This document shows, piece by piece, positions 1-14,359 of a DNA stretch of 64,000 nt (positions are counted from its first letter, which is position 1; each line of letters begins with the position of its first letter). Both the position numbers and the translations under genes were made by a program. Origin of the DNA: Sitta carolinensis (lineage: Eukaryota > Chordata > Aves > Passeriformes > Sittidae); the NCBI GenBank assembly GCA_032173965.1, contig CM063284.1:106144410-106208409 (forward strand). The letters run 5' to 3'. The notes under the pieces are model-generated. The model was not told the DNA's origin. It saw only the letters and a program-made list of their open reading frames with translations, and made no database searches.

Positions 1-3000
1 TGCTACTATTGTTGATAGTTCTTAGACATGTTACCTGGATCAAGAAAGATGCCTGCTCTGCACTGGATTTTTAAAATTTTCTTACTGGAAAAAGTTAAAC
101 AATTTGGATGCCAGATGAAGGAAATGATTGCTATCCATGTTCACTGGTTTGTCTGAACAAGAACCCTTCAGTGACTTCAGTGCACTAAATAGAAACAATG
201 CCAGGGTAAGACAGAATGAATCTCAGTCAGTGCCTTCTCATACGTTTTATAGGAAAATAGAGTGTATGCTGCCTTCAGCTTGCTTTAAAAACACAGTCCT
301 GCTCAAGTCTGGGCTGGAGTTTTCTTGAATCATAGTGTGCTCTTTGGAGCTAAGTGATGTTATGCTTGAATTTCATCCCTTTGATTAATAGAGTGTGTTT
401 ATACCCCTTACCTCTTGTTTGTGGATGGAAACAGATCTGCTGAACAACATGGGGAAATGTTTTCATAAGGGACTAATACTATAGAAAATAAAATGTGTGT
501 ATGAGAGCATGTGAGTGGGAAAAATGCCTCCCTTTATTTCCTGTCAAGCTGATGGTGAGACTGGAGAAGACCCAATTCCTCTGCAGAGTTTATTTAAACT
601 GTGATACAAAAGATATTCTGAAAAGACAGAGGGACCTCTGACATCACTCAGCTGTTTTATTGACTGTGGTAACAAATTTGCTCTTGGTTTGAACCCCTGG
701 ACCAAAAGGAAGCTTGACGGAAGAATCTGAGCTTGAGGCAACGTTAGAACTTGAAGATTTTGGGATAAGGAGGGCTGTAGTTGACATGAAGTTCAGTGCT
801 GCCCAGTAGTTAAAACTGCTGTCTCATGAAGCATTTTGTAGTATGGACACTGTGGAACTGTGATTCTCAGTCTGGGCAGTGCTTTGCAGATATTTGCAGA
901 TATATCCTTCATCACATTGAACTTCACATACATCTCAAGGAGGGGCAGAGGTACAATTTCACCCACAAAAGGTGCAAGAGAGATACAAAGCCAAAAGGAA
1001 GCTTATCTGTGAGTTTGTGGATTGTCCTGCTGTAAGTGAGGAGTGAGTTTTTATTGACACTCTACCATCGTATGGACTTACAGGTACTTCTTCACTAGCC
1101 AGTAAAGATGGTTCACAGCTTTCATCTGGCCTGGGCTTTCAGTCAGACTGCCTTTGCTCCTGACACACCCCATTTCAGGAAAACCTGGCCTTGTCCAAAT
1201 GTCCTCTGATGGGAATGGTCTTGTCTCAAGTCCCTGAATGAGGCCTGCATATTATCTGCACAAGCATCATGGCCAAAACCTCACAGGGACTGTGGTACCA
1301 GCTGAGCACCACAGGCAGGGATGTGTCAGTGCTGAATTTCTGCCCAGACACTGTTCTGTTTCCTAACAGAGGTGCAACATAACAGATGCCATGCAGGATG
1401 ACAGATGTACAGTATGCATGAGGAAAGGGGTCCAAATTAAGTAGTTTAGCCTAATTTAAAAGAAAAGTTTTTATGCTCTGTACACTGTCCCTCTCACATT
1501 CATCTCGAATATGTTGACCACCAGATTAGAGATGACTTACAGAGTTTGTCAGTTCCCAGAAGCTTCATGACAAGGAGGAGAGCAAAGAGGGGCAATGAAA
1601 ACAGCTAAGTCAAGGTTCACACTGAGATGAGACCATAATTTCAGCCTTGTTTGGAGCCAGAGGGTCTTCCCAGCAAAAATATATTACACTTGTCCTACTA
1701 TTTACGCTCAAAGTCCAGCCTTCAACCAACTGCATTAATTTCTGGATGAAACTAGGAAGAAACTATGCTTACTTCATCTCCATTCTCATGCAAATATATA
1801 TTTGTCTCTGGTGTGCACATGACTGCAGGGAGGTTTTGTGTTGTCTTGCTGCAATCTGAAAGTTCTGTTGTGGAAATGGAAATGTCTAAGATGGTGACCA
1901 CCTGAAACACTGTGATATGGAAAACCTTAAGGTGATTGTTTCCAGCTACAGGTTTCCCAGCAAATTATCAAGGTTAAAATAATTGCAGTACAGCCTCGGA
2001 GAATAGCAGGACTAAATTTACAGGCAGGAGATGTGGAAAGGTGATTCAAAATGTTACTTCCAGCTGAGAATCTGTTACTATTTTAAATGGATTTTTTCTG
2101 ATAGTCTGGAAAGAAGAAGCCATCCACAGGAAGGACTATACGATAGTCGTTTCTTTCCTTCAGTATTTAGAAGCCTGTGACTCTGAATGCAAGGCAACAA
2201 TAAATTTGAATATTTCTTGAATTTGATTTTAGATGGGGTTATATTAACTATTACAACTGGTTGGTAGAGTTTATGATAATATTAGGTACACTACTGAACT
2301 ACTTTGACTGTCCTGACCAAATGCTGTCAGCAGGTGGAAAACTGCACTAGCAAGGGCCAGTGGGAATCTGGAAAACTGTTCTGCATCCTTGAGATGGCAC
2401 TTGGGGACCTCAAAACAATGGAAGTTTATTTTTTGTTCCCCAGGCCAGACTATTTTCAGGCAACAATGTTTGCATACTCTACACATCCATTATTGGAGGC
2501 AGCAAAATGTGTACTGCTGACAGATTTCTGCTCTTCTAGTGGGATGGACAAAGAGGTGAGGAAAGCTGTGTTTAAAAGTACAGGTGTTGATTAGCATATT
2601 AACAACCATTTTGCAGCATTACAGCAACCAGCAAAGTCAGCTGATGAAGTTCTACTGAAATCAGAGTTGAATAATTTGAAGCCTTTTCCCTGTCATTTGA
2701 TGCCATGAGATTGCAGGATATATTGTATCATTTTTGAAAGAAACCCACGGAATTAATTAACTAGAAGATTATTTGGCATCAACTCAGCAAGGACACATGG
2801 GACACTCAGTAAATTGAGAATGGGCAACCTAGTCTCCCTGGTCCTGGCGTAGTTTAAGTCCCATGACTAAAGGAGAGAATTTTTTGTATTTAGCACTACT
2901 GGAAGCCAAGGTTATTCTTTGATGAGCAGTACACTATGAGCATGACATTGCTGGATTCACACACAGTGAGAAAAAGAGTTTCAAACCCTTCACTTTCATC

Positions 3001-5600
3001 TTCTCTCCATCCTTTCCGCAGCATTTTGTAATCTTTCAGTGATCTCTTACACACAGGCTTTTTCAGATCATTATTTCACAGAATCTTTTTAATAAAGGAG
3101 AGAGGAGGGTTGGATAAGGGGAACTAGAAGCAAGTCATCCTGGACACAGACTGCAAAATATCAGCCTCCATTTTCACCAAGAGACAAGAGGAAATACCAG
3201 GGAAAAGCAGCTAAAGGTCATGGAATGGCACATAGTTTGTGTAGTTTACCAGAAGTATATGAAAACAGTTGTAGAGAGAATGGATAAATTATGTTTTAAC
3301 TTTGGATTGAACTCAGAAATTAGAACAAAAAACTATCTACCTACCCTATTTATAGCCAGTTCTGTCACAATATTGCAAATTTATTAGCTGGCAGTGTTTT
3401 CTAATAAATCAGTGTGCAAGACATCCTTGTAATAAAGATGCTATAATGAGAAAGATTTTTGATTGAGTTCCTTGTTATTTTTTTTTCCTTGGGACTGTTT
3501 ATCTCTTGTCCTATTAAGAAATGTCTAAGTTTCTCTGCCCATATGCAGAGAGAATGAAGTACCAGCATGCCACTGGAACGTTTTTGTTCATAAGTTTTTG
3601 TTCATGTGGACAATGTTTCAGTGCTGGTGGCCTCTGCAGAAGATAGGATCATATTTTTTTGACATACAATTGCTCAGTTGCCACCAGAGGATGAAACAAT
3701 AACGAATTATTATATATTATGTATGGCAAAACAGCTTTTAGCCAGACACAGTCTTAGTCACATGAAAATTTAGCTTAGAAGCAGTTTTGCATTCATTCTT
3801 TTGCCAATAATATTTGAGAGAAAATAAAATGTTACTAAAAAAGCATTGTAATTGGAAATAAAAAAAAATTGCAAATTTATACACAAGCAAATCTGGGTAC
3901 TCCCTTTTGTCACTATGAATTTTTATTAATCCTAAGAGATATAATAAACATAATAACATGGAGAAAGAAACCAACTTGTCCCTCAATGCAAATATGTAAA
4001 GAATGTAAGACCATGAACAGGATCATCAGTGAGTTTAACTCTTAATTTGAACTATTTTGTGAAGGCTTAGAAATCGTATCACAAGAATGGGTTTAGGAAA
4101 ATGCTCATATTTGAATCCAAGGTCAAATTAAAATTCAACTATTTTCACAGTTATGAGTTGCTATTCATTTCTAATTATACTGTCTTCTTTTCTTCTCCTT
4201 TTCTGAGTACTACAAAAAATGAGTATTAAATTTGAACATGCCACTGGAAAACAAGGGATATTAACCATCAAATAAAATTCATGTTTCAAAAGTCATGTTT
4301 TCTTTTGTATATTTACACCCCTTCTACCAGCCTAACTTACATAATTAGCAGACATTGGTTGCATGCAGACTTTCACTACTGAATGTGGACCATTCATTGT
4401 TGGCAAACTACCTATTAAGCAGATGGGTTCATGAAAAAGTTCAATAAACAATTTCAAATTACCTAGAAGGGAGATGTCAATCTTAACAAACAGGTTTTCT
4501 CAAATTGCTTGCTCAGATACATATGGGGGGTTTCAGACAATGACCACTGAGCACTGTGCTCCCCCTATCACGTTTCTTATTGCCTCTTTTTTGTTTTTAT
4601 TATCAAGACAACAGAGGTCTCAACTGCAAAGGATACAGTGGCTGATGGAGCCCAGCAGGGCACAGTCTTATTGTATAAGATGTAAAAAACACCAACCTTC
4701 TCACAGAAGCATCTAGACTTCAGTTCCCAGACATATTATGGTAGAAGAACTTACTCCACATCTTCATAGAAACATCAATATGTTTATTTTGCTTTATTTC
4801 TTACAGACCGGTAATTCAATAAAATTTCATCTGTACATAGAATTGGATGTAATTAACCAGAAATCCATTGTGTGCATCAAAGAAAGGCAAGAAACTGTAG
4901 AGTGCATTAAATGCCAAAGTAATGATTACATGCACTAAACCTGGATCTTCAGTAGATCTCAGTAGAGTTCCACTGATGACAATAATTGTTTCAGTTTTAA
5001 ATGAAGATCAGAATGAGACCTGGGCTGATTAAATTCTTCAGGGTGATATTCAGTCCTAAAGTGTGTAACAAAAGGCAAGGCAGACAAAGGGCGCCAAGTT
5101 AGCTCCAAGTGAAAGTCGTGGTAATAAATGTTTTCAACTGCAATGGTGAAAGGGTTAATATTTCCCTGCTCATATACTATCAATAATCTTATTAACTTAT
5201 TTTCATTCCTTTCTAATGTTTTTGTTCATTTTCAGATTCCATTTTTAATATTTTAAATTCAGTTTTAATATTCTCCACAGGAATTTAAAAACAATCTTCT
5301 CTTTAAAACTTAATTATAGCATTTGTTATGCCATAAAAATACATTTTACATTTTCAGAGCATATTTTGTGAAGTAATTGGATAATAAATGAATAATAAGG
5401 ACAACCAGACCCTTATTAACTTTTTAGTCATTAAAGTGACCTAACATTTTAGAAAGAACAATAACTTTTCCAAAAATGTTCCAGAATAGTGATTATAATT
5501 ATAGCGCACAAAACAAATGTATAAAATTATGCTGTCTTTCTTGGATGGTAGGATGGAAATTTGTAATTGTTTACATTTTCCCCAAGCAGCATAAATTACC
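1..5600. other. AT-rich intergenic DNA, no gene seen
   Basis: I read both strands and found only short open frames (under 100 codons) with no recognisable domain and no consistent splice structure. No CR1, SINE or LTR signature was recognised. Old, heavily decayed repeats could be present and would need a library search. Confidence 0.6.
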
Positions 5601-6310
5601 AGCATTTCTGTCCCAGCAGGAACTGTGCCCCCTCCCTCTGTAAGGAACACAACCAACCATCTAAGCATTAATAAGACTGATCCCTCACCAGCGCTGCCCC
5701 TGCAATGAACCCCCTTCTCCTGAGCAGGTAGGTGAGACACTGCTCAGTACTCTGGATGCCTACCCTGGGGCCACACCGGGGCAGAGCTGGCCAGTCCAAA
5801 CCCCCTACCCATTTCTGCTCTTGGAATAAGGCCCCATAAAAAGCTCAGGAGTTGCCCCCAGCTGGGCTGTCAGCAGTGCTTCAGCAGCACCACGGTGCCA
5901 AGCACATAAGGGCACCCTTCACACGGTTTCATCGGAGCCAGCTCAGGAAAAGAGGAGATGCCCAAAGTGATGTAGAGCCTCTCCCACCACCTTCCTTCCA
6001 ACAAAGATCCCCCACGCAGGGGCTTGGCCTGAGCCAGTGTGTCTAGAGAGCTGAGGCATGGCTGGGCTCTTGGTGCCCAGGGGAACCCAGGCAGCCGATC
6101 CTATGGGACACCCGTGCTCCTTCCCAAGCACAGATGTTAGCAGAGTGGTCCCACACCCTTGGGACCTCCCACACCAAGAGGTATAGGTTATCGTGATGGG
6201 TGTGGGTGTGGCTGGGGTCAGGAGAGCCTCACCTGGAGCTGAACAGAGCAGCCCTGCCTGGCAGTAGCTGTGCCACCTCACATACCTGCAGAATGGCCAC
6301 AAGTGATACC
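5600..6310. other. Locally GC-richer intergenic segment, no identified gene
   Basis: This roughly 700-bp patch is visibly richer in G and C than its surroundings and carries open frames of up to about 119 codons on the minus strand. Those frames are low in complexity and show no known motif. It is not CpG-dense like the island at 39.4 kb. It may be a decayed mobile element or an unannotated noncoding exon; nothing in the sequence decides this. Confidence 0.35.
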
Positions 6311-8488
6311 AGAGAACATACTGCTGTGTGGTTAAGTCCAGGCCTTAACACTGCACAAAGTACCACTTTGGCATCTTACACCACTTCACAACTTATTCAG
6401 ACCTGTCAATCCATCATCCCAATCACCTAATGCTCTCTCCCTAATTAAAAATATCCAGGTGAAATCTGGAGAGCAAGAGACTTGAGCAGCACTTTGGAGC
6501 CACCAAATTATTTGTAATACCTTACAACCAAACATAAATGCATACTCTGACAAAGTGTTGACTAAACTTTTCCTGTCACCTAACCAACTGGAAATCTCCC
6601 AGTACAAAATATCTTCTGTCTGAGTAAGAGCTGTTTTTCAGACTCTCAAGCACTCCATGAGGACTGGACATCAGCCTGGTTTCTCTTCCCAATTCTCATC
6701 CCTCATGCTGCCAATGCAGTTCAGAAGGAGACTTTAAATGGATGCTAACTCTTAATCACACCAGCAGAGCCTTTGAAGTCACAGAGGACTTAATTTTAAA
6801 CACTTCTCTCCCACAGTTCTAAAATAGCCACTCATACAATAAGCAATGAATGACCATGGCGTTTCTTGAGCAGCACTGAGTACGAGGGTCAGGCAACACA
6901 AACTTTGGAGAAGTTTGTTTTCAATGGGAGAAAGAGTGCTGGAAAAGAGCACAGCACTGACTGCACAGAGCAGGACTTTGTTTTTTAAGATTAAGTAAAT
7001 ACAATTAATCTCTTTCTCTGAAAAAACCCCAAAAAATTAGCAGCAGTCATCCATAGGCTTTCCTTTTCATACTTAGGTATAGTCAGTTGAAAACCAAGAG
7101 ACAAAAAAGGACAGGTGACAACAATCTCAGCCCAGGACTATTGTGTTGGGCCCAGCTCTGCTGCCCCAGCCACAACACTTGGAGGAAGTGCCACACAAAC
7201 AGAGGAAGCAGGACTCGGGCTGAGAAGGATTTAGTAACTGCATTACTACGCTCTCAGCACTGATGCCTGTAAAAGATAAAACCTGGGAAAAGACCTCGGG
7301 TTCCTAGTCCTTATTGTTGCTGCCTGGGATTTAACTTGTATGTCTGAACTATGTACATATTTCACTGATTTAGGTGGGGCGCCATGAACATATTTATACG
7401 GGCTGAGACAGTGACAGGACTGCTGATGTTTACAGTAACAGGTTAGAGAGGCTTTGCCAAAGCATTCTTAGTTTTTAAAAGGATTGGTCCGACCCAGCCC
7501 CCTTCCCCCTCTCCATTGTTATTTTGTCTGCTGGATTTACGGAAGAAGGAAATGGTAAATTACAAGAAAAAAATAGCATTTATCTTGCCAGGACGTGTTG
7601 CTTTGAACTTGGATGATATTAACATATCAATCAGATTCAGTGATATGTTAAACAAGGTTGTCCCTGGTTTACAGTTCAGCAAAGCTGGGAGTTGAACCAT
7701 AGCTTTGTCGGCATGGTGGGTAGGGAGCTCAACTCCACCCGTCCAAATCCTTCACATGGACACACAGCACTGACACTGGGCACAGGGCACCATTTATTTC
7801 ATCTGAGTTATGTTGACCCAAAATAAAGTCCAGTTTACAATTTAATTTGGACTGAAAATTTGCCCACATGAAGTGATTACATAGCCACAAATACAGTGAC
7901 TATGGCTGGAAAACCTTGAAGGTTAAAAGCACAGAACATAATATAATGTTCTGGGAATATAATGACAGGCTACAATCACTCTGTTTAGAGTAGTCGTGTA
8001 AGAGGAAATATTTTTGGATGACATTTCCACTTCCCAATCAGAGCTTGGCCAATTAGATGGAAAATTAATTCAGAAAGGAAACATTAATTAGGTCTTGATA
8101 CAGATGCTAATTTCAACATTTCATGAGGCCTCAAAGATTCATCTTCTCCCCTCCACCATTTCCTTACTATGGAATATTCATTATTTTAAAATAACTCTTC
8201 AGGTTGGGGACAGCTTAATTTAACTACATTGCTTCCTTTGGGGACAACTAAGGACTTGCTATTTAAGTGTTAAACAGCAGTAGTGAACTGGATGCTGATT
8301 TGAACTGGACTGAATTCGATTTACCATACAAAGAAGTGTGCTGTGCACCAACCAGCTGGCTACGTGGAATTCAGAACAAAAGAAAGAGTGAATAAATTAA
8401 GTAATTCATATAATTAATAGCTTAAAGAAAGAAGTCTTACCCTCTCTCTTTTTGCCTCTTCTAGGAAATAAGACATTGAAATGAAGAA

Positions 8489-8510
8489 ATATATATATAC
8501 AATATATATA
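8489..8510. repeat. (AT)n simple repeat
   Basis: Two runs of alternating A and T separated by one C, about 22 bp. Ordinary microsatellite. Confidence 0.8.
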
Positions 8511-8983
8511 AGCAATATTTAATCTTTCTTGTTACTGCTTTCTCTCCCATATGTAAGCCAAGAGTGAAAACAGATCTCAGTAAATAAATGCCATAAGAGC
8601 AAATAAATAATTTAATAAACAGTAAAAATTTCCCCAAAGTAAATTAATCCTCAGGGCTTTAAATAAATAAAGACAATTTAGCTCAAAGGTACATTTTTTC
8701 CTCAAGGAATTGTAAGCCAAGAGCTATAGCAAAATCTTGATGTAACATAACCATAGCATCTATTATAAATGAGTTGCACACACATTATTGTTGTTTGGAA
8801 AATTAAATCAGCCCTTGGAAAAGTACTTTTGCTTGCTATGTTTACAAGCACTAAAACTCTACAGTTAATCAGCAGACAGACGTCACAAGTACATTTTGAA
8901 TACTTAGACTTATTACCCATGCTTTCACAATTAATTTTTACATTCAATAAGTATTAAAAACTAATAGAAGAAGAGCTGCAGTT

Positions 8984-8999
8984 AAAAAAAAAAAAAAAA
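8984..8999. repeat. A16 homopolymer
   Basis: Sixteen consecutive A residues. No retrotransposon body is recognisable next to it. Confidence 0.8.
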
Positions 9000-9402
9000 G
9001 AATTCTGTAAATTCAAAGCCCAGGATCATAGCACAGTAATAATTCTTTGGAAGTGAAGAGAGGGGAAAACCCCAAATATTCTGATTTAAGAAAACAACTA
9101 GCTACAGAAAATGAAGTCAAGTTTCATGTAGCTTTGTGTTTTGTGGTTGAATTATCTTGTACCTAATAAGATGCAAACTCTGAAACTTTTCCTGAGGTTG
9201 AGGCATCTATCGGCTCCTTTTCTCTCCCATGGAGATTTTTTTATGTCCAGTAATAATATTTGGCTCATAATGAATTCTTTCCCTGAGTGGAAAAATAAGT
9301 CAGACCCCTCAACTCCGCACAGCTACTAATTTTCACTAAACACAGAAGAAACTGTTGTCAACTTCTACATCAAATAAACAGAAATTAGTCAGCAAATTCG
9401 AA

Positions 9403-9641
9403 GATTGGACCAGGAGAGGTTCAGATTAGATATTAGAAAAAAACATTTCTTTGAGAGAGCAGCTAGGCATTGGAATAGGCTGTCCAGCAAGGTGGCAGAG
9501 TCACCAGCTCCAGAAGTGTTCAAGAGGCATCTGGATGTGGCACCTGGGGATAAGGTTTAGGGTGGTCATAGTGGTACCACTTTGATGGTTGGACTAGATG
9601 AGCTTGAGGACTCTTCCAACCTTGACAAGTCTGTGATTCTG
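9403..9641 (+). mobile_element. CR1 LINE, 5'-truncated 3' end
   Basis: This matches the 3' untranslated end of avian CR1 elements in sense orientation. It has the gene-distal block with 'ggaataggctgtccagcaag' and the segment with a GTTGGACTAGATGAGCTTGAG-like core, and it ends near a CTGTGATTCT-type octamer. Nearly all avian CR1 copies are 5'-truncated in this way, with only the last few hundred bases present. No reading frame is preserved. Start is approximate. Confidence 0.85.
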
Positions 9642-12600
9642 CAAGATTTAAAAGTTATAGAGGCCTGAAAGATAGGCACCTGAGTAGCATGACAATAACA
9701 GGCATTTCTTTATGAAGCAGATTGAAAGTGAAAGTAATTTGGGAGCACCTGCTTTTGCTCAGTTCAAGTTTTCTCTCTCTAAATACCAAATTTTCCTCAT
9801 ATGCCAATTTTATATAAACAAGGCATGTGCTCTTTTTGTAAGCAAGAAAAACTGTAGTAATAGTAGGGGAAAGGAATCCAGCAGAGGTACACAAAGAGAA
9901 GAGAATAAAAGATCTGTGAAACTGCTACTCAGTACAGGTAATTCCAGTAATGAGGCTAAGAAAACATTTATTTTAAACATATTTTAATGTGCTTTAATGC
10001 CATCACAAATCAGGGCTCGAATAAATAAGTCTTTATTCTACACTCTTCAGGTGCTCTTTTCTCCTTAAAGTACACTCTCATTAAGTGAACAAGGTTTCTA
10101 GGGCAATGCCAGAAAGGATAAAGGAGGACATATGTTCTGCTTCAGGCTTTCCTTATCTCTGTATTCAAATCGTCACTTTGGCATTTTTGACTTCGGGAAA
10201 GAACTTCTCCTTGCTCAGCTTTTGCCTAAAATGCAGTTACATCCTTTATTGAGAAGAGCATGCAGAAGGTTGAATGGCTATATCCAATTCTGAAAGTGCT
10301 TTAATAAAATATCTCTACAGCAGGAGTAAAGGCTGTACAGCCAGGCCTTGCCAGCAGCTCCTCTCCTCTAGGGCAGCAGTGGCACTGTCCCTCCTGCTCT
10401 CCTCTGTGACAGATCACCCAGAGGGTGAATATCAATTTACTGTTAAATGTGGTTGAGGCCTCAAAGATCCTCCATGAGCCAAAGCAACACCAGGGTTTTA
10501 TTTGCTTATTCAAAAAATAATTTAGTATATGCTTTTAAAACTAAAGTCATCTGATGAATTTAAAGATGTATTTCATCTGGTGAGACAAATTTTACAACAC
10601 GAAAGGATTAGCAGACTTGTAATATCTCTTTGTCACAAAAATTTCCACTGTATAAACCTAACAGATTTTGGCTATGTTCCCCCAGAAAAAGCACCAAAGT
10701 TCATGGTTTACCTCAGCCAGTAAAACCAATTATTCTTTGCATCCCTCTCTTCACATTTTTCTTAGGGAGACAATTTCTTCTGGGACTGTTCACTCAGGAC
10801 ATCTGTCTGGGATCTAGGGATATATTTGAAAGTCCTTTATATGAATCCTCAAGTCAGAATTAGCTTACACAGGAATGCAGAAGTAACCCACTAGATACAA
10901 AAAGCTTTAGTCATCAGCTCAACTCTGTTGACAACATTTTTCCATCCAGCTTTCTTTGAGAAGAAGGAATCTGATGAGTTAAAGCACAAGTTTGAGATGA
11001 GTCTGCCATAAGTTTGAGACCCAGGGTCCCAAAGTTGTACTCTGTTTCTGAGTATTAGAAGCATACACAAGAATATACATTTAGGCATACAAGTCTTCTC
11101 TCTGATGGATCTCAGGTGGCACTTGGGTCTCCATTCAGGAACCTCTAAAACACATCTGTTATGGCATTTGATTCTTCCTGAGGCAACTATATCTGGTACC
11201 TTCAGCAGGGAAGACCGAATGGGATATTCCAAATACCATCTACTTAAATCTACTTTAGTGGCCCAGAAAGGTAATGGACAAAATTTAAACCCTTCACATA
11301 CCTTTTGCTGAGGTTTTGAAACCAGTTGTTGGAAATGAGCACTTGAAGGATTCTGCTTTTCATATGCTGTCTGCAAAGAACCTGCAAGTACCAGTGGCAA
11401 CCTCCATAGACTTTGATGGCTCTCATCTGACTGGAACCCACCTCTTTATCCACCTGGACTACCTAAACCATGAGAGGAATCAGCCAGCACAGATTTTTCC
11501 ATGTAATTTACCCAAGATTTTAATTACCAGCCAAACCAAACAGCAGAGGGTTCAGGAAACACACAATCCACTTGGGAATTCACCACCTGCCTGGTTCAAA
11601 AAGCACAAACAAAACCACATGGTTTTGTAGGTTTCAAAAAGAGGAGGAAGATGAAAAGTAGTTAACATTTGACTCCTTTTCTTCCAGAAAAGCCTTTTCC
11701 AGAAAATTTCCTTTGTAGCTGGATTTTAACAGAACTACTATAAAAACCTGAAACTTTTCAGTGGCCCAGACTGTAATTTTGGGTCCATCCTCTGCATTTT
11801 TCCAGAGATAAGACTGACAGAAGCTTGATTTTTTTTTTTCTTTAATCTGAGAATATAGCCCATACTGTGCCATTAAGGACTCTATGGGAAAAAAAACATG
11901 TTAATGTCATGAACATGGAAGAGACAATGTAACAAAGACAACTTATTTCTGATATTCTGTTACTTTGTAGTGCTTGACTTGCAAGCTGAATAATGTAGGT
12001 TTTACATGAAATTCCATTAAAAGAAAAAAAAAAGGAGGGACAGAGTACTGGAAAACTTCATGAGTAGTCATCGGGCCCCAAAAGCTTAGATTCACAGCAC
12101 AGCCTATGATTGTCCTAATCTGCTTGAGCATTTGGTGACACAGTAGAAGACTATTGTCTATGCCCAGCCACAGGAGGGAGATGAGACAGAACTTTAATGA
12201 GTATATTTCAAAGCTATTTGTTAGACAGCAAATGAAAGATGAAAGTTGGGAAAGCACAGTTCAATCACAGAAGAAAAATGTATTTTCTTTTTGGAAAACT
12301 CTGCTGTTCTTGTTCTCCCTGGCTTCTCTCTCCATCCCCACATCTGTTCCCACTTACTCTGCGCCCATTTTCTCACTGGGAAGCATCAGACAATCTTTAC
12401 TGCAGGCACAAATATCCGTTCCAAGTGTCTTCGAGGGAATACATTCTTAGTCATGCTTCTACTCTACTGGGTGTCCTTACTTTACATGCAAGTCTGGGTC
12501 CACATGTGCCCCAGGCTTCGACTCAGCAAAATACTTATGCAGGGATCTCACAGTACAGAAGTGCTTAAGTCCCCAAACAACTAGCACACATTTAATTTTG

Positions 12601-13541
12601 AGAATTCATTCCACTGAAGCTGGCAGAAGAGCAGTGTTTGTCACAGTCTTCTCCTAAACTGGGGCTTGAGGCTTGCATATTTTACTTATTTGTGACACTG
12701 ACAGCCAAAAATGCATATTAATTATATAACAAATGTAACATTTCTGTTTTTTTTTTAAAAAAGTAAGTTGGCAAGACTGTTATTTCCTCCACACTTTCTC
12801 CAGATGAGTTAATAATTTTCTCCCTTATTTTGTTACACACTCAAAACTCAGAGCAAGACTTTACTTGTCTGACTTGTGACACTGCTGTGAATTCTCTTGT
12901 GCCCCTTGTGTGTCTCCCAGAAAGAACCAGTGAGCCCCTGGGGGCCTCCTTGTCACTCCTTCACTGACTTTCTCCAGGGAAGGCTCCTTACCCTCAGCCC
13001 TCTAGGTGGCTCAGGCGTCCTTCACAGGCAAAGCAGACCACAAACACTTTGATGCAGTGGGGAAAGATGCCCAAAAACACACCACCATCCTTATTTGCCT
13101 ATTGCTTGTGGATAAACAATTGTGATCCACGGGAGGAATAGAGAACTGGCATGGACAGGGTAACAACATCATAAAGCCAACAGGTTACTATGCAAAATAA
13201 TGACTTATTGGGCAATGCCTGTAAGCATTTGTTGTATTAAATAATTGCAATTAAGCTGTTTCAGCTACTACGAAGATTTTAATTCAGTTAGAAATGCAAG
13301 TGTTCAGCATGCAGTGAAGCCACTAAACATAGAAAATCATTGCTCAGAAAATCATAGCTCTGCAAGAAAAAAACATTGTTGCCGTTTTTTTTTTCCCCAA
13401 GGAGAAAAGCAGCTGATATAACAGGACAGGATATTTTCCACTCAAAAAACATGCATGTTCAGACAGGCTGGAGGACCATGTAAAACAGGCAGCTGTGGAG
13501 GGATGAGTAAGTCCCATCCATTCAGAGATAAAACAACTTCT

Positions 13542-13543
<2 letters not shown>
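9642..13543. other. Intergenic DNA, no gene seen
   Basis: The only sizeable frame is a 169-codon minus-strand one at 10,891-11,400, which has no recognisable domain (see rejected items). No known repeat family is evident. Confidence 0.5.

Positions 13544-13586
<43 letters not shown>
13544..13586. repeat. T43 homopolymer tract
   Basis: Forty-three uninterrupted T residues, equivalent to a poly(A) tail on the minus strand. No processed pseudogene body or clear target-site duplication is visible at its edges. Tract lengths of this size are prone to polymerase slippage and sequencing error. Confidence 0.85.
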
Positions 13587-13591
<5 letters not shown>

Positions 13592-14298
13592 AGGATAGTC
13601 TAATGTGGAAACTGCCAATCCTTCTCCTCTCACTACTTCTTTGATGTTCATTTGCTTTAAAATTTTTCCCTGTGATGAACAACAGAGATCGCCAGAAAGT
13701 ATTTGCAAGCTCAGCAGCAAACCAGAAGGAAATGAAGACTTGTTGCTCCAAATGAATCCTTGAAAATAACTGTCTACAATCATTCTGTTTGCTTCACTTA
13801 GTGAGTTATGGGATAAAGGGAAGCAAACTAAGTATGATGGCAATAGCTATAATAACAATAACAACTCATTACTGTTTGTAAAACCTCTGTTGGAGCCGTG
13901 TAAGTGTGCAAAGTATCACTCTGAAAGGGACTCTGAAGAAGGCATATTTATTTACTCACAGGCTGCCTCTTTTTTACTAATACATTTTGGGTTTTGATAG
14001 CATCACTGACTTTTGATAGCAAATTTCAATGCCATAAAAAATACCACAAGAACAGCGAAAAGTGTACCTGAAGCAGTACACTGTCCATGAGAGTAGGATG
14101 CTTTGGGAGGAGTGCAAGAACAGAATTAGAATATAGGAAGGTGATAATATTTCCCCAGACAGACTCACCGTCACAAACTATCATCTCTGTTGCACACGAT
14201 GAACACAGAGAGCATAACCTGCTTCCATAGAAATCAGCCATTCTGGGAGCTCCCCTTGCCTGAGATGTCCTTTGCCCGAAGCAGGAGGGGGGGTGGCG

Positions 14299-14312
14299 GC
14301 ACTAGGTGGCAC
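14299..14312 (+). promoter_or_regulatory. CTCF-like motif, forward
   Basis: The word gcACTAGGTGGCAC fits the core of the CTCF consensus (AG-purine-K-GGC-R-C) with good agreement, in a short GC-rich island within AT-rich DNA. Occupancy cannot be judged from sequence. A second, opposed motif lies 47 bp downstream. Confidence 0.4.
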
Positions 14313-14359
14313 TGGAAGCCCTGCGGTTAAAGCAATTTTAGTGCAATTTTGGGCTTTAA

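Larger units (their letters stand above)
6310..9400. other. Intergenic DNA, possible conserved regulatory segment inside
   Basis: No gene is visible. Between about 7,540 and 8,300 the sequence is non-repetitive and dense in TAAT/ATTA homeodomain-type cores and GATA-type TTATCT words. That would fit a conserved noncoding element, but such words are common in AT-rich DNA, so this is only a suggestion. Short simple repeats follow at 8.49 kb and 8.98 kb. Confidence 0.3.

Noticed and set aside
10891..11400. 169-codon minus-strand open frame
   Set aside because: No recognisable domain. About one frame of this length is expected by chance in 64 kb of six frames, and no splice or promoter context supports it.
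13344..13843. Open frames of 133-135 codons with long Lys runs
   Set aside because: They exist only because the T43 tract translates as poly-Lys on the other strand.
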